A stretch of DNA of 64,000 nt from Helianthus annuus. Taxonomy: Eukaryota; Streptophyta; Magnoliopsida; Asterales; Asteraceae. Within the stretch, counting starts at the first letter, position 1. Every line of letters begins with the position of its first letter. The notes under the pieces were generated by a model. It saw nothing but the letters and a program-made list of their open reading frames with translations, had not been told where the DNA came from and made no database searches. The stretch is from the NCBI RefSeq assembly GCF_002127325.2, contig NC_035448.2:126020561-126084560 (forward strand), written 5' to 3'. Position numbers and translations under genes: made by a program. Of this stretch, positions 35,501-46,157 are shown one piece after another.

Positions 35501-36088
35501 ATTTTCTTATGCCAAACACTAAAATAAAATATTTTAATGCTTACATAAATTTTTGGAGGTCCAGATGTATTCAGGACGTAAGATATGTGCGAAAATGCAA
35601 ACTTATGCATTTTTGACGCTTTTAGTCTCTATTGATCAAATAAGTTTATTTTAGCATACCGAACCCCTCAAAGCCTATTTCTAAGCTATGTAAAGGATAT
35701 TTAGGGTATGTTTAACTTACGATCAAGTTCCGGAATGTTTGTTACAGTACGAATCGGCATACTTTCGCAGTTTGTCAATTTTAGTCCCTGTAAGCGAATT
35801 AACTTGATTTCGGCACACCAAACCTTCCAAAACTTATTTCTAAGTTGTGTAAAGGTTATTTGAGGTATGTTAAGCCTATGTCACTATTCCGGAGTGTTTG
35901 TTGCATTAAACTGATTATATTTACGCATCAGTGCGCGTATAACCTTCCAGAAAGCGATTTAGAGCCCGAAATCGAACAAGAATTGATATGTGCAAATGAT
36001 ACACATATTTATACAAATCCCAAGTATGAAACACAATATTTCATTGGTTTGGTATTTGTTTGATGGTTGAAGTGACACAGGTGTCACA
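32534..36088 (-). repeat. Gypsy B 5' LTR (3,555 bp)
   Basis: Near-identical partner of 25814-29378, followed on its right by the CGAAT duplication (36089-36093) and the interrupted A pol frame. Confidence 0.95.
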
Positions 36089-39000
36089 CGAATGGTCCTA
36101 TGTACCTTGGGCTCAACTTACCTTTCTTGCCAAATCACATCACCCCTTTCTAAGGCGATACTTTAAGCAGGACTTTATCACCAACCTCAAACTTTAGAGG
36201 TTTTCGTCTTTTATCCGCATAGCTTTTCTGCCTATCCCTGGCAGCTTTCAGGCGGTCACGTATCTGGCCAATCTTGTCCGTCGTTTCAAAGACTAGATCA
36301 GCACCTGATAACTGAGCTTCTCCTACTTCTGCCCAACAAATAGGCGTTCTGCATTTCCTACCATATAAGGCTTCAAAAGGAGTAGCCTGAATGCTGGTAT
36401 GGTAGCTATTATTGTAGGAGAACTCGACCAATGGCAGATGCTTATCCCAACTACCACCTAAATCAATCACACATGCACGTAGAATGTCTTCCAAAGTTTG
36501 GATGGTACGCTCACTCTGCCCGTCTGTCTGAGGATGGTAAGCCGTACTGAAATTTAAGCGCGTGCCCAAAGACTGTTGGAAACTTTTCCAAAAGTGTGAC
36601 GTGTATCTGGTATCTCTGTCAGAGATAATAGCTACAGGTACACCATGCAGAGATACAATCTTATCAACATACAATTGGGCTAACATGTCAGAACTATAAG
36701 TTTCCTTAATGGGTAGGAAATGTGCTAACTTAGTCAGTCTGTCTACTATCACCCATATAGTATCATTTCCTTTCTTTGTCTTTGGCAACTTGGTGATGAA
36801 ATCCATCATCACCATTTCCTATTTCCAAGTGGGAATTTCAGGCTGTTGAAGCAAACCTGACGGCTTTTGATGTTCAGCTTTGACTAGAACACATGTCAAG
36901 CATTTAGCTACATAAGCAACTATAGACTTTTTCAAGCCTATCCACCAATAGCTTGGCTTTAAGTCCTGGTACATCTTATCAGCTCCAGGATGAACGGAAT
37001 ATTTGGAATTATGGGCTTCCTGGAGGATAACTTCCCGAAGTCCTCCATAAAAAGGAACCCATATCCTTCCATTTAATCTCAGGATTCCGTCCTTGCCATA
37101 GGATAACTGTTCTTCAGTCACTCCTAGCTTTTCATCAGGATAGTTAGCTTCCAAAACAGCTTCCTTCTGGGCAGCTAACAACCTTTCATTCAAGCTATTC
37201 TTGATTTCAATGCTCTTGGCATTGATTCTTATCGGCTTCACTCTTTCTTTTCTACTTAAGGCATCTACGACTACATTGGCCTTGCCTGGATGGTATCTTA
37301 TTTCACAGTCATAATCATTCATAGTTTCCATCCAACGTCGCTATCTCATGTTCAAGTCCTTCTGATGGAACATATGCTGAAGGCTTTTGTGATCAGAATA
37401 GATCACACACTTAGTTCCATACAGGTAATGCCTCCAAAGCTTTAGTGCAAATACAACGGCACCCAGCTCTAAGTCATGGGTGGTGTAGTTCTTCTCGTGC
37501 ACCTTTAACTGTCGTGAAGCATAGGCAATGACCTTGCCTTTTTGCATAAGCACACACCCCATCCCGGTGTGTGATGCATCACAATACACAACAAACTCTT
37601 CAATCCCTTCAGGCAAAGTCAGTACTGGAGCGTTGCTCAACTTCTGCTTCAAAACATCAAAGGATTCTTGCTGCTTATGCCCCCAATCAAACTTGCTATT
37701 CTTGCGAGTGAGAAGAGTCAGGGGTGCTGCAATTCTTGAGAAGTTTTCAATAAAGCGTCTGTAGTATCCTGCCAATCCTAGGAAACTGCGAATCTCCCTA
37801 GGCGTCTTCGGCTCTTTCCAGTTCATGATGGCTTCAATCTTAGCGGGATCTACTTAGATACCACGCTTACTAACAACATGTCCAAGGAATTGGACTTCAC
37901 GAAGCCAGAATTCACACTTTGAGAATTTGGCATAGATCTTTTCCTGATGAAGCAGTTTCAGAATGCAACGGAGATGCTTCTCATGGTCAGCTTGGCTCTT
38001 CGAGTAGATGAGGATGTCATCGATGAAGACGATGACAAATTTATCCAGATAAGGCTTGCAGACGCGATTCATGAGATCCATGAATGCGGCAGGTGCATTA
38101 GTGAGTCCAAAAGGCATCACTAGGAACTCATAATGACCATAACGAGTCCTAAATGCAGTTTTGTGTACATCTTTATCTTTAACCTTCAACTGATGATAGC
38201 CTGACCTCAGATCAATCTTGGAAAAGTAGCTTGCTCCTTGTAGCTGATTGAACAGATCGTCGATTCTGGGCAGACGATACCTATTCTTGATAGTGACCTT
38301 ATTAAGCTCACGGTAATCGATGCATAAATGCATCGAACCATCCTTTTTCTTGACAAACAAGATTGGCGCTCCCCATGGAGACGAGCTTGGTCTAATGAAG
38401 CCTTTGGCTAGCAAATCATCTAACTGTGTCCTCAATTCCTTCATCTCTGTTGGTGCCAACCTATAAGGTGCTCTTGCAATAGGCGCTGCTCCTGGAATGA
38501 TGTCGATTCTGAACTCTACTTGTCTATCTAGTGGCAAACCGGGTAGTTCTTCCAGGAAAACTTCGGGGTATTCAGAAATGACTGGAATATCTTCAATCTT
38601 GGGTTTCTGCTCATCAATGGTCACTTGTGCCATATAAATGACACAACCCTTCTTTAGACATCTGGATGCCTTGAGCATAGCCACCTGCTCAGGCAATCCA
38701 TGTTGGGTATCTCCCTGAATGGTAAGTGGCTCACCAGACGGAGTCTTGATCACCACTTGTTTCTTGTTGCATACAATCTAGGCTTGGTTATGTGATAACC
38801 AATCCATGCCTATCACTATATCGAAACCGGCTAGCTTAAACGGAAGTAAGGACAAAGGAAAAGAGTGGTTCCTAATGGATATGGCACATCCATCTAATAC
38901 AGTTGATGCGGTTTCTATGGTTCCATCAGCTAATTCCACCTCATACTTCACACTTAAGGCTTTAACAGGCATTTTCAACAACTCACAAAACTTATTATCT

Positions 39001-40355
39001 ACAAAAGATTTATCTGCTCCCGAATTAAATAATACTCTTGCGTAGATATCATTAATAAGAAAAGTACCTGTTATGACATTATCATTCTGGATCGCCTCCT
39101 GTGCGTTCATCTGAAAGACCCTGGCATTGGTCTTCTTCCCTTCATCAGCTTTCTTTGCAGCTTTTGGGCAATTTGTCTTAATATGCCCTTTTTCATTGCA
39201 ACTGTAGCACGTTGCATCCTTCAGTTTCTTGCAATCTAGGGTCTTATGCTCAGAAGATTTGCAAATTCCACATGGCCTTGGCTGAGACTGGGATTTTGAG
39301 TCATATCTGCACTTCCCAAAGTGGTGCTTCTAACAGACCTTACACTTGGGCTTATCTCCAGACTGATGCCCGTCCTTCTTGGATCCAGACCCCTTCTTGT
39401 GGTCATTGTTTCCCTTGTGCTTCTTGTCTGACCGTCGTGAATTGTCATCATCACGCTTTCTTTTCTCTGCGTCCGTGTTCCTCAGCGATCTCTGCCTGAC
39501 CGCGTCCAGTGTGAGGGACAAGGATATATCGGCTACAGACCTGAATGTAGCTGGCCGAGAAGCCTTTATGCTTGCCTTAATCTCCGGGGCTAAAACCCCA
39601 ATGAAACGAGCTATTCTTTTGGGTTCCGGGGTTACCAGATACGGAACCAATCTTGACATTGTATTAAAGCTCGTAAGGTAAGCTTGGCAATCCAGGTTTT
39701 TCATCACCAATGACAGAAAATCAGACTCAATCTTTTCAACCTCATGCTGAGGACAATAGTTCTCCTTGATCAGTGACACAAACTGTTCCCAAGACATATT
39801 GTACAATGGGATTTTCCCTGTAGCTTGGATCAAGGACCTCCACCAAGCTAATGCCTCACCCTTAAAAGACTGAGATACAAACTTCACAATGTCTATTTTA
39901 GCACACCCACTAATATCTACCACAGTGTCCATTTCATCCAACCAGGTCATGCAATCCACTGCCCCTTTCTCCCCAATGAAATCCCGGGGCTTGCAAGAAA
40001 TAAAGTATTTATATGTGCAACCTTTGGCACGTGGTGCATTATCAAACACTATCTTCTTAGAGGGAACACTGTTTTGGTTTGAAGAATGTCGATCATCATC
40101 TTTCTTTGATTCTTCTTTCTTAGGCTTAGGTTAGGTAGAGGGCGGCTTGCTGTGAACTTCAGAATGAGTCTTAGGCTTGGAATGCGGTGTAGATAGGGTC
40201 CTACTTCGAGTCCCACTAGATTCACTATACTGCCGATCCATAACCCTTGTAATGGCATTATCAACTAGTGCTTGCAGTTCTGCACCAGTCAGCTGTATCC
40301 TAGCATTCTCGCGGTTTTCCACCGGATGACTGTTTACTTCATCCGACCCAGCCAT
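36089..40355 (-). pseudogene. Gypsy A gag-pol, one frame with multiple stop codons
   Basis: A single minus-strand frame runs from ATG 40355 into the B insertion at 36089. In-frame stops include 40131-40133, 39330-39332, 38778-38780, 37854-37856, 37341-37343, 36819-36821 and 36150-36152, with no frameshift seen. Order: gag (WLDEMDTVVDISGC..., ALAWWRSL), zinc knuckle (CYSCNEKGHIKTNC, near 39190), protease, RT with FIDD near 38015, RNase H ([16 protein letters not shown]), and integrase HHCC and DDE regions ([34 protein letters not shown]). The protease motif reads LFNSGAD where family members have LFDSGAD, so the catalytic Asp is Asn. Most stops fit C-to-T or G-to-A changes (Gln or Trp codons). 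It once encoded a complete Tekay/Del-like polyprotein. Confidence 0.93.
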
Positions 40356-40505
40356 GTAGCTTCTATTGCTACATATAGAAAAATAATGGGCAAGGTTTTA
40401 TTTAGAAGCTTTTACAGTACTTTATGATTTATTAACCATGGTTTTAATAGCCATTTTTGGTTAATTTGTTAATTATTTAAATATTCTCAGGACCTTTATT
40501 ACAAT

Positions 40506-42214
40506 TGATGTGTGTAAAATGCAACATATAAATTACATCAAATGAGGCATAAAACTAACCCTTTTTGAGTACTAATGTTGGAAAAAGAGTGTTTTTGTCT
40601 TCCTTTTGTATTTTCAGGATTAAATGAGCTCAAATTCACAAAAGAAGCAAAAAGACAGCTAAATCTAACATAAATACAAGAAAAGGAACAATAGTGGATT
40701 GCCCGACCCCTCAACAGCATCCTCCCAAGCAAAATAGAGAAGGCAGAAGACTGAACACGCCCCGTGCTCAGCCAGCACGGGGTCGTGCCCAAGAAGCAGC
40801 GGAAAAGACAAACCAGTAGAAGCTTCTATTGCCAACCACGGGGCCGTGCCCGGTGAACACGGGGGCGGGGCGAAAGTACAGCAGGCGCATTAATTGTAAT
40901 TGCGAAATACAATTAATGAGGAGAGAGAGTGTCAGACAGGCACGGGGGCGTGTCCAGCGGACACGGGGCCGTGCCCAGCCTTCTGTTCAGCCTATAAATA
41001 GGAGTGCTTGGCTTCATTGCAACTCATCCCTTGGCACACCACCTCTCTCACACTTCATCCACCACCCACCACCACCATAACACCATCATCCACCACCATC
41101 ATCCACCACCATCATCCATTGTCCATCATAGAGTGTGTGAGTTGTCTCGGGATCCAAGATTGATCGTAAGAGTTCTTGACAATCAAGGCCATGTTTGCCT
41201 AAGTCTCTTACATCACTTGGTGAAGACAAGTGTTTAGTATAATACTTTTTATTTTTAATCTTTTGCACTTTTTATTTGGTTTTGTATTAATGACTTTAAT
41301 AACTAGTTGCTTATGTTGAAGGTGATCTTTCCTTATCGTTTGTCCGTGGTGTCTTGGCATTATTTTACTGTCTATATAAAATAAAAGATTTTCACCATTC
41401 ATATCTCCACGGTCTATATGGAGGTATGTTGGCTACCTGGTCGGGGGTTAAGGGAACGGTTTGGTAAGGGTCTTGCCCTTGTTCAGCGTTTAGAGGTCCT
41501 GCAAGGGACCTGGGTCAAATTTAGTAGGATCTCCTTCAATGCCCATAGGTATTGGATGGCGGGGATCCAAACTCTTTGACCCCCTCATAAGTTAACTACT
41601 ATTAATACTATAACCCGGCTATTTAGGACTGTATCCCTGCTGACTTAGACTACTTAGTCGAGGGTAACGTCACCGCCAAAAGCGGGGCCTACCATAATTT
41701 GCATTAATAACTTAATTCATTATCTTCCAATAATCCAACCCTTTAGGATTGTATCCTTGCTGACTCAAACTACTGGGTTGAGGGTAACGTCGCCTTCAAA
41801 AGAGGGGCCTACTACAATAACTAAGATAATCTCTTAAACAAGTGCAAAAGTGCGAAAATAATCAAAGGTTATACTAATACACGAGTCGGATCCAAGTGAT
41901 TCATCTTGTCTATCTGTTTTTATTTTTATTTTATTTTTCAGCATTTAGTTAGTTTTTATTTTCTTAGTTTAAAAATCTTTTTCTAACATTTTGATTTGGT
42001 TAGACGTTGAGGATAAACTGGTATTAAAAGCTCTTGTGTCCTTGGACGACCTCGGTATCTTACCAACACTATACTACGTCCACGATGGGTGCACTTGCCC
42101 ATATGTGTGTTTAGTGTTAGTAAATATCGTGTTTTTATAAATTTAAAACTTGGCTAAAAGTGTAAAAAGGGCTTAAAATATACATCTAAAATATATACAC
42201 ACCGACACACATCA
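40506..42214 (+). repeat. Element D 5' LTR (1,709 bp)
   Basis: Ends TGATGTGTG and ACACATCA. It matches 46109-46157 joined to 54618-56243, which lacks about 21 bp of the motif cluster and some CCACCATCATC microsatellite units (41058-41116 here). Confidence 0.93.
40755..41001 (+). promoter_or_regulatory. Element D LTR promoter: TATA box and CACGGGGCCGTG pairs
   Basis: A TATA box CCTATAAATAGG lies at 40990-41001. Directly upstream are three modules of paired near-palindromes, at about 40758-40795, 40838-40870 and 40940-40980, built from ACACGGGGCCGTGCCC and CACGGGGGCGTGTCC. The 3' LTR copy has its TATA at about 55032-55043. Confidence 0.65.
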
Positions 42215-42220
42215 AGTTTT

Positions 42221-42238
42221 TGGCGCCGTTGCCGGGGA
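42221..42238 (+). other. Element D primer binding site (tRNA-Asp type)
   Basis: TGGCGCCGTTGCCGGGGA lies seven bases after the LTR end at 42214 and matches the 3' end of plant tRNA-Asp, the primer commonly used by Athila-type elements. Confidence 0.85.
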
Positions 42239-42523
42239 CACAAGGATTTTAAGAAAGTTAGGAATCAATGGCCTAACCACCTTTTTATTTTTCTTTTTAA
42301 TTTTTTAGGATTTTCTTAGTTTTTCAGCTTCTGCAGAGCTCAGCACGGGCCGTGCCCGCTGAACACGCCCCCGTGCTCAATCATTGGAACTGGCAATCCT
42401 GTTTTAAGTCAGACAGTAAGCTGAACACGGGGCCGTGCTCACTCAACACGCCCCCGTGCCCAAGATTCACTTACTGAAAATAGAACCGTTAGATCCCGGC
42501 GGTTGGTAATTTCTGACATAAAC

Positions 42524-43101
42524 ATGAGTGATAGTAATTCTTTTTACTTTCGGCACTCTTATGGTACGTGGTGTCAATTATGTGGAGGCGAACATGAAGA
42601 AGTAAAATGTTACTTTCTAAATTATAGGCCCCACTACATAGACCCACCGATTCCTTATAACCTTAAGAGGGGCGAAAGTAAAAACAATCACTATCTCTCC
42701 CTCGAATGCGCCCAGCCAGATATTCTAGGGGAAATGCTCCTTGACGAGTTATTTCAACTAGAAGAGCTAATTCTAAATTGGTCAAAAGAGCTTAGGAAGG
42801 ATTTTATTGATCTACCCCAAGATGATGACCATGAAGAAATGTTGGATCGCATTCCGACAACCTCGTTGCTCCCAAAAATACCTTCATACCTAGCGAAGAC
42901 TTGGACGATAGTCGTCCCTATGCTGATTGTGCCGTGAAGGACTCTCCATCGACTTCGTTCGGTGCATACATAGACCTGAGCGATTCGTCATACACCTTCT
43001 TTAACGAGAGCCCGGGAAAGGGTTGGACTTGTCCACCTAGAATGAAAATAGGAATTACCCTAACCAACAACCTCTTGCGTTCTCGCCTTAGTCTAGGATA
43101 A
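42524..43101 (+). pseudogene. Element D ORF 1, Cys-containing protein, frameshifted
   Basis: ATG at 42524 opens MSDSNSFYFRHSYGTWCQLC; the pattern CQLCGGEHEEVKC resembles a short zinc knuckle. An acidic helical part follows (LGEMLLDELFQLEELILNW). The continuation (SPSTSFGAYIDLSDSSYTFF, then GKGWTCPPRMKIG) is in another frame from about 42900, so one frameshift breaks it. It has no catalytic domain. It may be a reduced gag-like or element-specific protein; its role is unknown. Confidence 0.6.
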
Positions 43102-43807
43102 TTAAGGTATCTTAGGCACTTTGGGGTTGTTCCAACCAGTAAGGAACCACCAGATAGCAATGAGATCCTTAGAAGAAACAAAACTCCATAAGACAGCCTC
43201 CAGACACGGGGCCGTGTCTAGGTCAACATGCCCCCGTGCTCATCTAAAAGATTCTCTGCTGATTTTGTCAGAATACAGACAAAATGTGTCAGGATTTCCT
43301 CTGTACACGGGGCCGTGCCCAGCCAACACGGGGCCGTGTCCAGTGCGCTGTCGTTTTCTTTAAATGCAGCCTGATCCCTGCTCATTTTTGACCACTTCAA
43401 AAGACAGAGATTCCTGGGATCTTCACTCATACCATCCTAGGTAAGTGCTAAAAGAAGGTTCCCAAGGACCATCTTGTCCCTTCCACTGTTATTCATTACC
43501 TCTTCTTTCAAATTTTTCAAACATTTCCTCCATGAAAGCTTAGAAGCTCTATGATTCCAACCTTTCATAAGAAGTTTGTAAGATTATTTGCTAAGGATTC
43601 TTGTTTAAAGTTAATTGAATAACGTTGTTTTAAATTATCTGTGCTTAAAACCCAGTTGAAAATCATGAAAATAATTTAAAACTCCAAGACTCCTTAGCCT
43701 AAAATCCTGCAGACAAATGGACACGGGGTCGTGCTCAGCGAGCACGGGGCCGTGTCCGAGGCACTGTTTCGTAAAAATTTAGCTTTCTTCGGTTTCTTTC
43801 TCAGAAA

Positions 43808-44235
43808 ATGGCAAGCAGAACAAGTGGAACATCTTCAAGAAATAACCGACAAGGGAGGAGATCATCGACGGCAGAAGACTCTCTTGTAAACTATGTTTAC
43901 GCCCTAAGGGAGGCTATTGATGAAATGACGGGAGTGGAGGTAGCATTGGTCGACCGTATCAACCATCTGACAGTAGGGCTGGAGGGCTGTCTCTGAGAGG
44001 TAAACCTCTTGCACCAGAGGTTAAACCTTTCGCCTCCCCGCCTTTGGTACCTATAATAACCCAAAGGGCGTGGAGCGTGGTGCCCGAAGTCATCATTCCG
44101 GCCGAATGGTATGCCATGCACCGAGAGCCTCCGCAAAGGGTGGTGCAAGGAGTCCCGGTAAATGTTCCCCCTCAGCCACAAGTCGCTGAGGAAAATGAAG
44201 CTGCCTTCTTCCTTCCAAGGGAGATAGAAGAATGA
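43808..44235 (+). pseudogene. Element D ORF 2, small protein with nonsense and frameshift
   Basis: It starts MASRTSGTSSRNNRQGRRSS, with a helical stretch (LREAIDEMTGVEVALVDRIN). A TGA at 43994-43996 looks like a CGA-to-TGA change, since EVNLLHQRLNLSPP continues in frame after it. A frameshift near 44040 then leads into PAEWYAMHREPPQRVV and an acidic end (AEENEAAFFLPREIEE). No known domain is recognised. A putative element-specific protein of about 140 residues before decay. Confidence 0.55.
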
Positions 44236-44825
44236 CTTTAAATAACATATAGGGAAGAAAACCATCGGCTGAAAGTCCTACTATATCGGGAAACTATTCT
44301 CGAAATTTTCTTAAAAAGTAGAACTCTTTATGATAAACTCGTGTACCTCCTGACCTAGTTAGTTAAGTTTTTATTATCTTATTTTAGGAATATTATGTAT
44401 TTCTCTATGATTTCGATGGAATGATGGTTTTAAAGTTTGAATGGTTCATAATAAATAAAACACACTCATGGTGGTAAAGGATGAAAAGGGAAACGAGAAA
44501 CATGGCCCCATGCACAAGAACAAGGCAACCCGACATCAATTTCTCCAATACAGAAGGTTCAACACGGGCCGTGTCCAACCAACACGGCCCCGTGCTGAAC
44601 CCCCTGCAGAAAAATGCCCAGTTCAGGTAACTGGACACGGGCCGTGTTCACCAGACACGCCCCCGTGTCCAGTCTTCTGTTTCTTTTCTTTAATTTTTGT
44701 TACTGGCACCTGAACACGGGGCCGTGTCCGGTCCACACGGGGCCGTGTCCAGACTACCAGTAACACAAATCTTTGCTTTTAACACCATATTACACATCTA
44801 ATCAACCTAAAAATTTATTTTTGGG

Positions 44826-44860
44826 ACACATTGAGGACAATGTGTAATTTAAGTGTGGGG
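44826..44860 (+). other. Hairpin with AGGA loop followed by AAGTGTGGGG (internal PPT-like copy)
   Basis: A perfect 8-bp stem, ACACATTG with CAATGTGT, closes an AGGA loop, followed by AATTTAAGTGTGGGG. It mirrors the terminal PPT structure of the same element with a different but still perfectly paired stem. Confidence 0.7.
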
Positions 44861-46067
44861 TGATGCTAAAACCTTGAAATTTTGCAAGTCCTAAAAACAA
44901 GCCTTACACAAAACTCTATTGGAATCGCTAATCACCCCAAATTTTTTTCAAAAATTTTAAATTTTTCTTTACTTGTCTAAAGTTTAAGTTGGGAATTCTA
45001 AGATTAATAAGGTTATATTTTTTACAAGTTTACAACCAATAGCGTCGTGATAAAAAGAACCAACATACGAAAATTACGAAACGGCATGACAAGCTTAGTT
45101 AAAATTTGATTATGTATACTTGATCACATGGAAAAACCCATTCCCACAAAAAGTGAGTTTTGAGCCTTTATTGAGCATACAAATACACATCTTTAGACTA
45201 AATGCTCATTTTTCATTTCTTGTGTGAATAGCCGCTTGGTTCTTACAACTCTAGAACTTGCCACGACGATTCATTCCCGGTCCTTATCAACTTAAACCCA
45301 AGTAAGTAAATGATGGAGGCATTAGGACTAACCCTTTTTCTTTCTACACCATTATTTTTCAATTTTTTTTACCACCTACCCAAAATCCCCCTAGTTAACC
45401 CCTTTGAGCCTAAACCTTTCATTTCTTTACCCTAAAACCCTTCTACCCATCAAAACCCTTTTTATTTTTACCCTTTATTTTAGTAACAAGCTCGGTTTTC
45501 GTGTGACTAAAAAAAAATGATGAAGTAGAAATAAACAAACAAAGCTCTTAAAACAAAAAGCTTGTTTGAAGAAATACTTCATTAAGAATAAAAAGTCATT
45601 AAAACAAAATGTTTTACGAAAACCGACGCTTTTTACGCTTTTCGCCCTTTTCTACTAACCACTAACCCACCTTTAGCCAAAGCCTTTACCCAAAAAAAAA
45701 GTCCTCTTGATATTTACAAAGGTAACAAGTTAAAAAGGAGGAGGATTGATTGCTTGGCAAGCTTATGGTAGAAATAAGTTCCATGCCGCTCTCGAGTGAT
45801 TCACTAAAAATACACCTTCGGCCGAGTGTGAGTGATTTCTCCCGTGAGGTATGTGAACTTGTATATAAATGGAATTTTAAAAGAAGGCATGCTATGCCCA
45901 AATAAGTAATTTCTCCTATGAAACATTCTAAAAAAATCATAATGAATAGGATTGTAAATAAATAAAAATAAAACCCAAAAAGATCTTGGATTTCCGACAC
46001 TCTATGACAAGCCAAAACCTTCTCTTCTACCTATTCCATTTGGGAGTGTAAGCCACATATTAAAGAG

Positions 46068-46108
46068 TTTTGCTTGAGGACAAGCAAAAGTTCAAGTGTG
46101 AGGGTATT
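46068..46108 (+). other. Element D polypurine tract with preceding AGGA-loop hairpin
   Basis: A perfect 9-bp stem, TTTTGCTTG with CAAGCAAAA, closes an AGGA loop. Then comes TTCAAGTGTGAGGGTATT, directly next to the 3' LTR start at 46109. The purine-rich part is the primer for plus-strand synthesis. Confidence 0.75.
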
Positions 46109-46157
46109 TGATGTGTGTAAAATGCAACATATAAATTACATCAAATGAGGCATAAAA

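Larger units (their letters stand above)
25814..36088 (-). mobile_element. Gypsy element B, non-autonomous, complete with 5-bp TSD
   Basis: Two LTRs of about 3.56 kb (3' LTR 25814-29378, 5' LTR 32534-36088 on the minus strand) flank a 3.2-kb interior. CGAAT duplications lie at 25809-25813 and 36089-36093. A PBS (32515-32527) and a PPT (29379-29390, AGTAGGGGAGAC on the minus strand) set the orientation. The interior keeps only a zinc-knuckle gag remnant (31380-31894), a tandem-repeat patch (30691-30980) and non-coding DNA (about 29391-30690 and 31895-32508). No protease, RT or integrase is visible. LTRs differ by few substitutions and small indels, so insertion was recent and must have used enzymes supplied in trans. 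Confidence 0.93.
42340..44760 (+). repeat. Paired near-palindrome modules in the element D interior
   Basis: Eight modules of about 40 bp, at about 42343, 42424, 43203, 43305, 43719, 44560, 44632 and 44713, each hold two motifs of the form ACACGGGGCCGTGTCC or ACACGCCCCCGTGCTC separated by about 4-8 bp. They lie between and around the small ORFs, not within their conserved parts. The LTR carries three more. Confidence 0.8.

Noticed and set aside
43121..43363. 80-codon frame with repeated TGPCPANTG-like peptides
   Set aside because: The repeats are translations of the CACGGGGCCGTG modules and occur in several frames and both strands, so they are DNA motifs and not protein repeats.
45686..46015. 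109-codon minus-strand frame in element D
   Set aside because: Antisense to the element, AT-rich composition, no promoter or domain; likely chance.
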